Shown: positions 33,252-41,949 of the stretch, piece after piece
Position numbering within the stretch: position 1 is the stretch's first letter
How the letters are laid out: every line of letters starts with the position of its first letter
Assembly (NCBI RefSeq): GCF_012689525.1
Contig: NZ_CP051516.1
Span: forward strand, 2,046,001 to 2,110,000
Origin: Paraburkholderia aromaticivorans
GTDB lineage: Bacteria > Pseudomonadota > Gammaproteobacteria > Burkholderiales > Burkholderiaceae
Direction: 5' to 3'
DNA length: 64,000 nt
Translations under genes and position numbers: made by a program
The notes under the pieces: model-generated
The model's database searches: none
What the model was told of the DNA's origin: nothing
What the model saw: the letters and a program-made list of their open reading frames with translations, nothing else

Positions 33252-34430
33252 ATGACTGACGCCGTAATCGTATCGACCGCCCGTACGGGTCTCGCCAAAT
33301 CATGGCGCGGCGGTTTCAACATGACGCACGGCGCGACGCTCGGCGGCCACGTGACGCAAGCCGCCGTCGAGCGCGCGAAGCTCGATCCGGCGCGCGTCGA
33401 GGACGTGATCATGGGCTGCGCCAATCCGGAAGGCGCGACGGGCATGAACATCGCGCGGCAGATCGCGCTGCGCGCCGGTTTGCCGGTCAGCGTGCCGGGT
33501 ATGACGGTGAACCGTTTCTGTTCATCGGGATTGCAAACTATTGCGCTGGCCGCGCAACGCGTGATCGCCGGTGAAGGTGACGTGTTTGTGGCGGGTGGCG
33601 TGGAATCCATCTCGTGCGTGCAGAACGAGATGAACCACCACATGCTGACCGAAGGCTGGCTCAGTCAGAACAAGCCGGAAATCTACTGGTCGATGCTGCA
33701 GACCGCGGAGAACGTCGCGAAACGCTATTCGATCTCGAAGGAGCGCCAGGACGAATACGGCGCGCGTTCGCAGCAGCGCGCCGCGGCCGCGCTCGAAGCC
33801 GGCAAGTTCAAGGACGAGATCGTGCCGTTGACGGTGCTCGCCGGTGTCGCCGACAAAGCGAGCGGGCGTCTCTTCACGAAGGAAGTGACCGTCAGCGCCG
33901 ACGAAGGCATTCGCGCCGACACGACGCTCGAAGGCGTGTCGAAGATTCGCACCGCGATGCCGGGCGGTGTCATCACGGCGGGCAATGCGAGCCAGTTCTC
34001 GGATGGCGCGTCGGCTTGCGTGGTGATGAATGCGAAGGTCGCGGAGCGTGAAGGGCTGCAGCCTCTTGGCATTTTCCGCGGCTTCGCGGTGGCGGGTTGC
34101 GAGCCGGAGGAGATGGGCATCGGCCCGGTGTTCGCGGTGCCGAAGCTGCTCAAGCAGGCGGGTCTGAAGGTCGAGGACATCGACCTGTGGGAACTGAACG
34201 AAGCGTTCGCGGTGCAAGTGCTGTATTGCGCCGACAAGCTCGGCATTCCGCAAGACCGTCTGAACGTGAACGGCGGCGCGATCGCGGTCGGTCATCCGTA
34301 TGGCGTGTCGGGCGCGCGGCTGACCGGCCATGCGCTGATCGAAGGCAAGCGGCGTGGCGCGAAGCTGGTCGTCGTGACCATGTGTATCGGCGGCGGGCAG
34401 GGCGCGGCGGGGCTGTTCGAAGTGGTGTGA
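33252..34430 (+). CDS. Acetyl-CoA acyltransferase (thiolase)
   Basis: This thiolase cleaves 3-ketoacyl-CoA (or condenses two acyl-CoAs). In 392 residues, the acyl-accepting Cys90 is in [10 protein letters not shown], His348 in [11 protein letters not shown] and Cys378 in TMCIGGGQG. This matches the Cys-His-Cys triad spacing of characterised thiolases. The FadA/PaaJ type (degradative) fits the neighbourhood of acyl-CoA ligase and FadB-like protein better than a PhaA role. The ribosome site AGGAGA sits right after the 49-bp repeat array, so the repeats form the 5' leader if the genes are co-transcribed. Confidence 0.93.
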   Translation: MTDAVIVSTARTGLAKSWRGGFNMTHGATLGGHVTQAAVERAKLDPARVEDVIMGCANPEGATGMNIARQIALRAGLPVSVPGMTVNRFCSSGLQTIALAAQRVIAGEGDVFVAGGVESISCVQNEMNHHMLTEGWLSQNKPEIYWSMLQTAENVAKRYSISKERQDEYGARSQQRAAAALEAGKFKDEIVPLTVLAGVADKASGRLFTKEVTVSADEGIRADTTLEGVSKIRTAMPGGVITAGNASQFSDGASACVVMNAKVAEREGLQPLGIFRGFAVAGCEPEEMGIGPVFAVPKLLKQAGLKVEDIDLWELNEAFAVQVLYCADKLGIPQDRLNVNGGAIAVGHPYGVSGARLTGHALIEGKRRGAKLVVVTMCIGGGQGAAGLFEVV

Positions 34431-34454
34431 TCCGGTTCGAATGGTAGCGAACGG

Positions 34455-34508
34455 CGGGTGCCGTGTGGTTCGGCGCGAGGGCGGCGAACCACACGGCACC
34501 CGTTTTTT
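34455..34508. terminator. Strong bidirectional terminator after the thiolase
   Basis: An 18-bp perfect stem (34455-34472 with 34485-34502, beginning CGGGTGCCGTG) encloses a 12-base loop and is followed by six T residues. It separates the convergent thiolase and WHy-lipoprotein genes. Confidence 0.9.
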
Positions 34509-34541
34509 ATTCGCGCGTGATGTTGGGTTCGATGACCCGCT

Positions 34542-35045
34542 TCAAGGCAAAGCCATGCCGGACGACGGCAGGCTCAAGGTGCCCTGATCGACGAAGCGCG
34601 TCGTGCCCGTCAGTCCACCCGCGAGTTTGCCGCGCAGAATGTACGGAATCTGTCCCGACTGGGTGGCGCCCGCGAAGGCGAAGGCCTGGCGAACCGCGGC
34701 GAAAGCGGGCACGGTCAACGGCACGTTGACGACCGTTTCGCCGTAGCGCGGCACGCTGCCGACCTGGTCGCTCACACCGCTCGCGAACGGTTTGCCGTTC
34801 AGTTCGAGATCGAGCGACACGCCGTTGAAGCTGACCGCGGAATCGTTCGGATTCTGCACGCGCAGTTTCACGTTGAAACGCATCTCGAGGCCTTGGCCGT
34901 CGATCGGTTCGATGCCGGCCACGTTCACGCGCACCGGATCGCCGCCGAACAGGCCGGCGCAACCGTTGAGCGTCAGCGTGACGATGGCGAGGAACGCGGC
35001 CAGACGAACGGAACGGCCGGACAGTAGCGCGCGGAAGAAGGACAT
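34542..35045 (-). CDS. LEA type 2 / WHy-domain lipoprotein
   Basis: The 167-residue protein from ATG 35045 has a lipoprotein signal (RLAAFLAIVTLTLNGC, lipobox LNGC). It is followed by a single WHy (water-stress and hypersensitive response) domain with the typical NVKLRVQNPND and FNGVSLDLELNGKPFASG strands. Such proteins are small beta-sandwich envelope lipoproteins of uncertain function, linked in some bacteria to desiccation tolerance. The frame can be extended upstream to 35231, but the signal peptide placement decides the start. It is transcribed toward the thiolase. Confidence 0.87.
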   Translation of the reverse strand: MSFFRALLSGRSVRLAAFLAIVTLTLNGCAGLFGGDPVRVNVAGIEPIDGQGLEMRFNVKLRVQNPNDSAVSFNGVSLDLELNGKPFASGVSDQVGSVPRYGETVVNVPLTVPAFAAVRQAFAFAGATQSGQIPYILRGKLAGGLTGTTRFVDQGTLSLPSSGMALP

Positions 35046-35115
35046 GACCTGCACCTCGCAAGGAGCGGCTTGGGTCATGCATTGTACCGGGCCGTGTCGT
35101 GCGCCGAGCGGCGTT

Positions 35116-35490
35116 TCAGACCGCGCGCCGCAGCCGTGTTTTGACGAGACTGGCCAGATGCTGAACAGCTTCACGAATCGGACCGCGACCGTCCTTCTGC
35201 GCGCGCCACGGCTGCACGACGAACGTAGCATCGTTCGCCTGCGCGGCGCTGATCGACACGACGCCGCGTTGCGGCGTCACGAAGCACTCGCCTTCGCGCA
35301 AGGTGATCGACGTGACCGGCACGGCGTCGCCCAGCCATGCGAGCGAGTGATCGCGGAACTCGAGTCGCAGATCGCCTTCCACTGCCACGATCGACGTCCG
35401 GGCGCGCAAGTCGCGCACGGCCAACTGGCCGGCGATGAGGCGAGCAGCAGCGCTGCGTGCCGGACCAAAGCGGGATTGACAGGCTGACAT
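35116..35490 (-). CDS. DUF2917 family protein
   Basis: The 124-residue protein (MSACQSRFGP) matches the DUF2917 pattern of small beta-rich proteins in Burkholderiales: IVAVEGDLRLEFRD, VTSITLREGECFVTPQRGVV and the Gln/Trp-rich tail VVQPWRAQ. No signal peptide or metal site is evident. The gene is divergent from a MocR-type regulator, with a 37-bp inverted repeat between them, so it is a plausible target of that regulator. The function of the family is unknown to me. Confidence 0.75.
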   Translation of the reverse strand: MSACQSRFGPARSAAARLIAGQLAVRDLRARTSIVAVEGDLRLEFRDHSLAWLGDAVPVTSITLREGECFVTPQRGVVSISAAQANDATFVVQPWRAQKDGRGPIREAVQHLASLVKTRLRRAV

Positions 35491-35574
35491 GGCCGTTTCC
35501 TTTAAAGCGTTTCCATGCCACACAGCTTATTGAGTCCATTCACGTGACAACAGCCGCAGCCATCGACAATGTGA

Positions 35575-35611
35575 ACCGGTACAGCAACGCATTTTAATGC
35601 GCTGTATCGGT
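35575..35611. promoter_or_regulatory. Inverted repeat in the DUF2917-mocR intergenic region
   Basis: ACCGGTACAGC (35575-35585) and GCTGTATCGGT (35601-35611) are complementary at 10 of 11 positions. The 15-base spacer itself is AT-rich and contains GCATTTTAATGC. This is a good candidate operator for the adjacent MocR regulator, which would control both divergent genes. Confidence 0.6.
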
Positions 35612-35668
35612 CGGAATCGAACGAATGTGTATCTGTTGCAACGCGCGAACTGTCCGGACCATCGGCTC

Positions 35669-37165
35669 ATGACTCAATCCATCCTGACGCGGCAGGCAGC
35701 GCCTGCGGACCGGCTGCCGGATAGCCAGCCTCTCTACCGGCAATTGGCCGATCAATACCGCCGCGCGATCGGCAGCGGCGTGCTGCGTCCGGGCGACCGC
35801 ATGCCGTCGATGCGCGCCTTCATGCAGCGGCACGGCGTCAGTCTCGCGACGGCGACCGAGAGCTATCGCGTGCTGGAGCGCGACGCGCTGATCGATGCCC
35901 GGCCGCGCGCCGGTTACTTCGTGCGGGTGCCGCCGACCGCGGCGTTGCCGGCCGCGTCCGAGCCCGACCTGGCGGCGCTGCCGGGCGCCGCGCAGTTCGT
36001 CGGCATTCACTCGGTGATTTCCGCGATCGTGTCGACATTCCAGCGCTACCCGGACGCGCTGAATCTCGGCGGCGCGACCGCATCACCCGATCTGTATCCC
36101 ACGGACGCGTTGCAGAAAGCCGCGCTGCGCGCGTTGCGCAAGCGGCCCACCTTGCTGACCGCCGCCGGACACGACCAGGGCGATCCAGCCTTGCGCGCGA
36201 TCATTGCGCGCCGCGCGCTCGACGCCGGCATCCAGATTGGCGCCGACGAAATCATCATGACTCACGGCGGCATCGAAGCCGTGAACCTCGCATTGCGGGC
36301 GGTGACGCAACCGGGCGACACCGTCGCGGTCGAGTCGCCGTGCTTTTTCGGGCTGCTGCAGGCGCTCGAAAGCCTCGGCTTGCGCGCGCTCGAAATTCCG
36401 GCCAGTCCGACCACCGGCCTCGCCATCGAAGCGCTGGCGTTCGCGCTGCACACGCATCCCGACATCAAGGCCGTGGTCGTGGTGCCGAACCTGCAAAACC
36501 CGCTCGGCAGCGTGATGCCCGACGCGCACAAGGCGCGGCTCGTCGAACTGTGCGCGCGGGCCGGCATTCCACTGATCGAAGACGATCCGTACCGCGAACT
36601 GGCCGACGCCGCGCAGCCACCCAAATCGCTGAAGGCGTGGGACACCGACGGCACCGTGATTCACTGCACGTCGTTCAACAAGGTGCTGGCGCCCGGCATG
36701 CGGGTCGGCTGGATCAACGGCGGCCGCTGGCATCCGCGCATCGGCATGCTGAAGTTCGCGCAGTCGCGGCACAATGAACAACTGTCGCAAGTCGTGCTCG
36801 CCGAATTTCTTGAAACGAACGCCTATGAGCGGCATTTACGGCGTCTGCGCGACCGGTTGCGGCTTCAGCGCGAACGGATGGCCGCGGCGATCGCTACCTC
36901 GTTTCCCGACGGCACGCGCTTCACGCCACCGCGCGGCGGGATGTTTTTCTGGATCGAACTGCCGCGTGACATATCGTCGACGGTGTTCTTCCAGGCCGCA
37001 CTAAACGACGGCATTCGCGTGATGCCGGGGACAGTGTTTTCGAATGCCGGGCGCTTCGATCATTTCATCCGGCTCAGTTCGCCGAGCACGGATCTCGATC
37101 TGGCCGACGAAGCCGTGCGCAGGCTAGGGCGGCTAGCCGCGCGGATGGCGGCGCATGCAGATTGA
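35669..37165 (+). CDS. MocR-type transcriptional regulator (GntR HTH fused to aminotransferase fold)
   Basis: MocR regulators join a winged helix to a type I aminotransferase-like domain that binds PLP and senses metabolites. From ATG 35669 the 498-residue protein has a GntR HTH at about 20-90 (LYRQLADQYRRAIGSGVLRP, then GVSLATATESYRVLE) and a PLP domain from about 120. The Schiff-base Lys338 is in SFNKVLAPGMRVGW. It may be a regulator of the divergent DUF2917 gene or of amino acid metabolism. The ligand is unknown. An upstream in-frame ATG at 35597 is less likely as it lies in the operator. Confidence 0.88.
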   Translation: MTQSILTRQAAPADRLPDSQPLYRQLADQYRRAIGSGVLRPGDRMPSMRAFMQRHGVSLATATESYRVLERDALIDARPRAGYFVRVPPTAALPAASEPDLAALPGAAQFVGIHSVISAIVSTFQRYPDALNLGGATASPDLYPTDALQKAALRALRKRPTLLTAAGHDQGDPALRAIIARRALDAGIQIGADEIIMTHGGIEAVNLALRAVTQPGDTVAVESPCFFGLLQALESLGLRALEIPASPTTGLAIEALAFALHTHPDIKAVVVVPNLQNPLGSVMPDAHKARLVELCARAGIPLIEDDPYRELADAAQPPKSLKAWDTDGTVIHCTSFNKVLAPGMRVGWINGGRWHPRIGMLKFAQSRHNEQLSQVVLAEFLETNAYERHLRRLRDRLRLQRERMAAAIATSFPDGTRFTPPRGGMFFWIELPRDISSTVFFQAALNDGIRVMPGTVFSNAGRFDHFIRLSSPSTDLDLADEAVRRLGRLAARMAAHAD

Positions 37166-37416
37166 TGCGGTGCAGCGCCGATGCATAAGTGCTTGAAGAA
37201 ACACGTTACTTTGATCATCATTGGCGGATCGTCTGCCAGCGCATCGGTTCGCGGCAAGCGTCGCGGAAGACTGGCCAGGCACTCCGAATGGCATCTTCCT
37301 ATCATTAGCAATCCGGTCATGTGCTGATTGCTGACCGGCTGCTTCTAGCAGATCGTTTCTTGAAGGCAATGCCGATCTGCCCCGCGTTACCACTCGAAGA
37401 TCACCACGGAGACGAT

Positions 37417-37806
37417 ATGCCATTCATTTGTGAAAATGTCGAGTGCCGAGCTGTACTTGCCCGCAAACAGGTCAAACCGAATCGGGACCACAATTCGTTT
37501 TTCTTCTTTTGTCCCGACTGCAATACACGAAACGAGCTGATCGATGTCGGCGCTGCCGGCGGTCCTCTGGAACTTATTCAACCCGTGCGGCAAGGACTTC
37601 CGCACAAGGTGGTCGCCACCGCCCGGCCCCTGGAGGACGGAAGATACGCGGCGCAGTTGAGTATTCAGAAAGCGCTTGGCATCAAGGGGCCTTTTGCCGC
37701 GGAAGAGCGTTGGGACCAGCTTGGCATTTTCCCCGATCCACAAGACGCCGTCAGCTATGCGAAGACCACCGCAGCGGATTGGCTGGGGGCCGACTTTAGC
37801 CACTAA
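37417..37806 (+). CDS. Small hypothetical protein with Cys pairs
   Basis: The 129-residue protein (from ATG 37417) starts with CENVEC and contains CPDC about 25 residues later, which would form a C4 zinc ribbon. The remainder is unassigned (ELIQPVRQGLPHKVVATARP, then RWDQLGIFPDPQDAVSYAKT). The DNA is slightly less GC-rich than its neighbours. No signal peptide is seen. The gene stands alone between the mocR gene and a 400-base gap. I do not recognise a family. Confidence 0.6.
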   Translation: MPFICENVECRAVLARKQVKPNRDHNSFFFFCPDCNTRNELIDVGAAGGPLELIQPVRQGLPHKVVATARPLEDGRYAAQLSIQKALGIKGPFAAEERWDQLGIFPDPQDAVSYAKTTAADWLGADFSH

Positions 37807-38214
37807 AAACGCCGAACGGTTCGGCGTCGCGCTCGCGCGCCGATCCTGAAGGTTTGTCTGTGAACGTCTCGTAGGCTTCTTCTCATTCGCCGCCTACGCA
37901 GCCTGTACCCGATTGGCGTCGTTTGCCGACCCCAATCGGGCAGCAGCCCAGCCGGTTGTCGCAATGCCTTTCCTTTCGGCCCCACGAGAGAGATCTAGCC
38001 GCAGAGTGCAATGCTCGCGAGCGAGCCTTCATCCGCATCGCAGGGCCCGTTTCTGCCGGCCCGAACCTCCTGATAAAACTCCACCAAACGCGTAAGTTTG
38101 ATAGGCTTGCTGTTTGCCTTGGCCGATGGGCAAGCTCGAACAAAATGCCGAAGCCTTCGCACGCGCCCCGCAGCAATTTCATGAACGTACCGACTACACC
38201 ATCTGCAAACAGCC
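37807..38214. other. Gap of about 400 bases without a clear gene
   Basis: A palindrome ACGCCGAA-cgg-TTCGGCGT (37809-37827) follows the small Cys-pair gene but lacks a T-run. Short open frames on both strands here show no family features or ribosome sites. The codon pattern is poor, so they are not called. Confidence 0.5.
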
Positions 38215-38700
38215 ATGACCGATTCGCCCTCATCTAACGCGAGCACTGCGTCCATGCCCGAGAGCCCGTTCGTCGACCGGCTCGGCGCGCAGCTTCTGTC
38301 GGCCGCGGACGGCGCCAGCGAAGTCGTGCTGCCGCTGCGGCAGGATCATATGAACACGTGGGACGTCGCCCACGGCGGCGTCACGATGACGCTCGCCGAC
38401 ATCGCGCTTGCGATGGCCGCGCGCAGTCTGGCCGGCGACGGCGTCGGCGTCGTCACGGTCGAAATGAAGGTCAACTTCATGCAGCCGGGCCGCGGCGAAT
38501 TGCGCGCGAGCGCCCGCGTGCTGCACCGCTCAACCACCATGGCCTACTGCGAAGGCGAGATCCGCGACAGTGAAGGCCACTTCGTCGCCAAGGCGCTCGG
38601 CACCTTCAAATACATGCGGCGCCTCGCCGTCGGGCGCGACATCACGCAACAGCGCTTGCGCAGCGACCCGTCGGCGAAACCCGGTCCTAGCGACGGCTGA
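38215..38700 (+). CDS. PaaI-like hotdog-fold thioesterase
   Basis: The 161-residue protein carries the PaaI/4HBT hotdog motif HMNTWDVAHGGVTMTLADIAL, in which the HGG-x-Asp-type residues form the active site. It hydrolyses acyl-CoA or aryl-CoA esters, releasing CoA. The protein starts near ATG 38215; a second ATG (MPESPFVDRL) about 13 residues later could be the real start. It lies among acyl-CoA genes, and is followed by a medium-chain reductase and an SDR on the same strand. The substrate is not deducible. Confidence 0.85.
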   Translation: MTDSPSSNASTASMPESPFVDRLGAQLLSAADGASEVVLPLRQDHMNTWDVAHGGVTMTLADIALAMAARSLAGDGVGVVTVEMKVNFMQPGRGELRASARVLHRSTTMAYCEGEIRDSEGHFVAKALGTFKYMRRLAVGRDITQQRLRSDPSAKPGPSDG

Positions 38701-38816
38701 GCGCAACCTTGCGAACCGCGCGCGCATCTGAACGACACGCGCGCGCCGTTTCTCACTTCGCAAACTCCGTTCAAATCATTCGCCGATTCAATCGGCAATT
38801 CATGGAGACGATCGTC

Positions 38817-39815
38817 ATGCCCCAGATCAACCGTCAACTCGTGCTGGCGTCGCGCCCACAAGGCGCCGTGACGCCCGATAATTTCCGCCTCGTCGAAACA
38901 CCGCTGGCCCCGCTGGCCGACGGCGAATTGCGCGTGCGCAATCACTTCCTGTCACTCGACCCCTACATGCGCGGCCGCATGAACGACAGCAAGTCGTACG
39001 CGGCGCCGCAGCCGCTGAACGAAGTGATGATCGGCGGCACGGTCGGCGAAGTGGTGGAGTCGAAGAATCCGAAGTTCGTGGTCGGCGACAAGGTCTTCGC
39101 GATGTTCGGCTGGCAGGAATACGGCACTTCGAACGGGACCGGCGTGCAGAAAGTCGACGACACGCATGTGCCCTTGTCGGCCTATCTCGGCCCGGTCGGC
39201 ATGCCGGGTGTCACCGCGTGGTACGGGCTGAACCGCATCATCGCGCCGAAAGCCGGCGAGACGGTGGTGGTCAGCGCGGCGAGCGGGGCGGTGGGCAGCG
39301 TGGTCGGCCAACTGGCGAAGCTGGCCGGCGCGCGCGCGGTCGGCATTGCCGGCGGCGCGGACAAGTGCCGTTATGTGACCGAAACGCTCGGCTTTGATGC
39401 CTGCGTCGATTACAAGGCCGGCAATCTCTATCAGGACCTCAAGGCCGTGACGCCGAACGGCGTGGATGGCTACTTCGAGAACGTCGGCGGCGAAGTGCTC
39501 GACGCGACGCTCGCGCGCATGAATGCGTTCGGCCGGATCGCGCTGTGCGGGTTTATCGCGGGCTACGACGGCGAGCCGTTGCCGCTCAAGCATCCGTCGC
39601 TGATGCTCACGCAGCGTCTGCTCGTGCAAGGCTTTATCGTCAGCGAGCATATGGACGTGTGGCCGGAAGCGCTCAAGCAACTCGGCACGCTGGTCGCGCA
39701 GAAGAAGCTGGAGTATCGCGAAACCATCGCGCAAGGACTCGAAGCCGCGCCCGAGGCGTTCATCGGTCTGCTCAAAGGCAAGAACTTCGGCAAGCAACTC
39801 GTCAAGCTGATCTGA
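38817..39815 (+). CDS. NADP-dependent oxidoreductase, medium-chain reductase (zinc-independent)
   Basis: The 332-residue protein (MPQINRQLVL) resembles the YncB/CurA and leukotriene B4 12-hydroxydehydrogenase-like reductases. The N-terminal GroES-like domain has LDPYMRGRMND, and the nucleotide fold starts with VVSAASGAVGSVVGQLAKL. No catalytic zinc ligands were seen. Such enzymes reduce the double bond of enones such as curcumin, using NADPH. I chose ATG 38817 since GGAG lies upstream at a good distance; an ATG at 38802 is the alternative. It is 57 bases before the SDR gene. Confidence 0.87.
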   Translation: MPQINRQLVLASRPQGAVTPDNFRLVETPLAPLADGELRVRNHFLSLDPYMRGRMNDSKSYAAPQPLNEVMIGGTVGEVVESKNPKFVVGDKVFAMFGWQEYGTSNGTGVQKVDDTHVPLSAYLGPVGMPGVTAWYGLNRIIAPKAGETVVVSAASGAVGSVVGQLAKLAGARAVGIAGGADKCRYVTETLGFDACVDYKAGNLYQDLKAVTPNGVDGYFENVGGEVLDATLARMNAFGRIALCGFIAGYDGEPLPLKHPSLMLTQRLLVQGFIVSEHMDVWPEALKQLGTLVAQKKLEYRETIAQGLEAAPEAFIGLLKGKNFGKQLVKLI

Positions 39816-39872
39816 TCGCGCCGGCGGTCAAGCGAATGACACAACACGCCGATCAATCCAAGGGGGCAAACG

Positions 39873-40766
39873 ATGTTCGAATTCGCGGGCAAGGTGGCGG
39901 TGATCACCGGTGCGGCGAGCGGTTTCGGCCGCGCGTTCGCGCAGAAGGGAGCGTCGCTCGGCATGAAGCTCGTGCTCGCCGACGTCAATCCCGACTCCCT
40001 CGCGCAAACCGTCGAGGCCTTGCGCGCCGACGGCGCCGAGGCGATCGGCGTGCCGACGGATGTCGCCAGCGCGACGCAGGTCGAAGCGCTCGCGCAAGCG
40101 GCGCTCGACGCCTACGGGCGCGTGCATCTGCTGTTCAACAATGCGGGCGTGGGCTCGGGCGGCTTCCTGTGGGAAAGCTCGGCGAACGACTGGTCGTGGG
40201 TGTTCGGCGTGAACGTGATGGGCGTCGCGCACGGCGTGCGGATCTTCACGCCGATCATGCTGGCGCAGAACGAGCCGGCGCATATCGTCAACACGGCGTC
40301 CGTCGCGGGACTGCTGTCGCCGCCCGCGATGGGCATCTACAACGCGTCGAAGCATGCCGTGGTGTCGCTCACCGAAACGCTGTATCACGATCTGCAGTTG
40401 GCGCAAGCCGGCCAGGCGGGGACGGCGGGCGGCCTGGTCGGCTGTTCGCTGCTGTGCCCGGCTTTCGTGCCGACCGGCATCGCCGATGCGGAACGCGCGC
40501 GCCCCGCGGACCTGCGCAACGACAGCGGACCGACGCGCTCGCAGATCGCCGCGGGTAAGCAACTGCAGCGCGCGGTGCAATCGGGCAAGCTGCGTGCCGA
40601 CGATGTCGCCGACATCACCTTCGAGGCGATCGCCGCGCGGCGTTTCTATATCGTCACGCATCCGGGCATCATGGCGACGGTCGAGCTGCGTCACGAGGAC
40701 ATCGAGCAGTTGCGCAATCCCACCGATCCCATGTCGCTCAAGCCGGAAGTGAAGAACGCCGGTTAG
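39873..40766 (+). CDS. SDR-family NAD(P)-dependent oxidoreductase
   Basis: The 297-residue protein has the Rossmann motif TGAASGFG, the NNAG motif (LLFNNAGVGSG) and the catalytic YNASKHAV (Tyr-x3-Lys), with the catalytic Ser in NTASVAG. Length and layout suit a classical SDR. It lies directly after the medium-chain reductase with a small gap (57 bases), and a terminator follows. The two probably form one operon. Substrate not assignable from sequence. Confidence 0.88.
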   Translation: MFEFAGKVAVITGAASGFGRAFAQKGASLGMKLVLADVNPDSLAQTVEALRADGAEAIGVPTDVASATQVEALAQAALDAYGRVHLLFNNAGVGSGGFLWESSANDWSWVFGVNVMGVAHGVRIFTPIMLAQNEPAHIVNTASVAGLLSPPAMGIYNASKHAVVSLTETLYHDLQLAQAGQAGTAGGLVGCSLLCPAFVPTGIADAERARPADLRNDSGPTRSQIAAGKQLQRAVQSGKLRADDVADITFEAIAARRFYIVTHPGIMATVELRHEDIEQLRNPTDPMSLKPEVKNAG

Positions 40767-40788
40767 GGGCGAGTTTCATCGGATCGCC

Positions 40789-40814
40789 GGCGCGCTATCG
40801 CGCCGTTTTTTTTA
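40789..40814 (+). terminator. Intrinsic terminator after the SDR gene
   Basis: CGGCGCG and CGCGCCG form a 7-bp stem around CTAT, followed by eight T residues. Confidence 0.85.
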
Positions 40815-40847
40815 AACCTTCGGCGCTCATGCGCCATCAGACGCACC

Positions 40848-41807
40848 ATGCCGCTGAATCCGAAGATCGAGCAGGTGCTCGACATGATCGCCCGGGCCAA
40901 ACGCCCGCAGCTTCACGAACTGACCGCGCAAGACGCGCGGGCCTCGTACGAAAAAAGCGCACCGATTCTGGAGATCGCGAGCGCGCCGATGTTCGCGCTC
41001 GAAGATCTGCGGATCCCAACGCGCGACGGCGCGACGATTCGCGCGCGCCTTTATCAGCCGGTCGAGCCGAGCTGGGTCGAACCCGCGCCCGCGCTGGTGT
41101 ACTACCACGGCGGCGGCTTCACGGTGGGCAGCGTCGATACGCACGATGCGCTGTGCCGGATGTTCGCGCACGGCGGCCAGTGCACGGTGCTGTCGGTGGA
41201 TTACCGGCTCGCGCCGGAGCACAAATTTCCCACGGCCGTCGACGACGCGTTCGACGCTTTGACGTGGTTGCATACGCACGCCGCGGAATACGGTGTGGAT
41301 ACGGACCGGCTCGCGGTGGGCGGCGATAGCGCGGGCGGCACATTGGCCACGGTTTGCGCGGTCCTTGCACGGGACGCGGGCATCAAACTCGTCTTGCAAT
41401 TGCTGATCTATCCGGGCACGACCGGCTACCAGCAAACCGATTCGCACTCGCGTCTCGCCGACGGTTTTCTGTTGTCGGGCGACACGATCCAATGGTTCTT
41501 CGAGCAGTACGTGCGCGATACAAGCGACCGCGACGACTGGCGTTTCGCGCCGCTCGACGGCCAACGTGGCGCGCCCGATTTCAGCGGCGTTGCGCCGGCG
41601 TGGATCGCTACCGCCGAATACGATCCCTTGAGCGATGAAGGCGATGCCTACGCGGAGAAATTGCGCGCTGCGGGCAATGCGGTCACGCTCAAGCGCTATC
41701 CGGGCATGATCCACGAGTTCTTCAAGATGGGTGGCTACGTACCCGAGGTCGCACAAGCGCACGCGGATGCCGCCGCGGCATTGCGGGCGGTATTTGGCGT
41801 AAATTGA
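40848..41807 (+). CDS. HSL-family alpha/beta hydrolase (esterase/lipase)
   Basis: The 319-residue enzyme has the oxyanion motif YYHGGGFTVG, the nucleophile elbow GGDSAGG with Ser at about 155, an Asp in EYDPLSDEG and the His in YPGMIHEFFKMG. This is the hormone-sensitive lipase (family IV) pattern. It hydrolyses carboxylic esters, usually short to medium acyl chains. It is separated from the SDR by a terminator and thus likely has its own promoter. Its neighbours are acyl-CoA genes. Confidence 0.9.
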   Translation: MPLNPKIEQVLDMIARAKRPQLHELTAQDARASYEKSAPILEIASAPMFALEDLRIPTRDGATIRARLYQPVEPSWVEPAPALVYYHGGGFTVGSVDTHDALCRMFAHGGQCTVLSVDYRLAPEHKFPTAVDDAFDALTWLHTHAAEYGVDTDRLAVGGDSAGGTLATVCAVLARDAGIKLVLQLLIYPGTTGYQQTDSHSRLADGFLLSGDTIQWFFEQYVRDTSDRDDWRFAPLDGQRGAPDFSGVAPAWIATAEYDPLSDEGDAYAEKLRAAGNAVTLKRYPGMIHEFFKMGGYVPEVAQAHADAAAALRAVFGVN

Positions 41808-41867
41808 GCGCGGTTTGTCAGGCGGTTAGCGGTTAGCGGCGCATGGTCGGTGGTCAGCGGCTAATGT

Positions 41868-41930
41868 CGAACGGCGAACGGCGAACGGCGAACGGCGAAC
41901 GGCGAACGGCGAACGGCGAACCGCGAACCG
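41868..41930. repeat. Heptameric minisatellite (CGAACGG)n
   Basis: Seven exact copies of CGAACGG (41868-41916) are followed by two CGAACCG variants. The repeat lies between the convergent esterase and NRDE genes, preceded by related GCGGTTAGCGGTTAGCGG. It is a likely slippage tract; no coding role is seen. Confidence 0.9.
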
Positions 41931-41949
41931 CCACCGAGCCACCCAACAA

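Noticed and set aside
37883..38233. Minus-strand ORF of 116 codons in the gap after the Cys-pair gene
   Set aside because: No clear start context, no hydrophobic or domain pattern; may be a fragment of an old repeat but cannot be supported.
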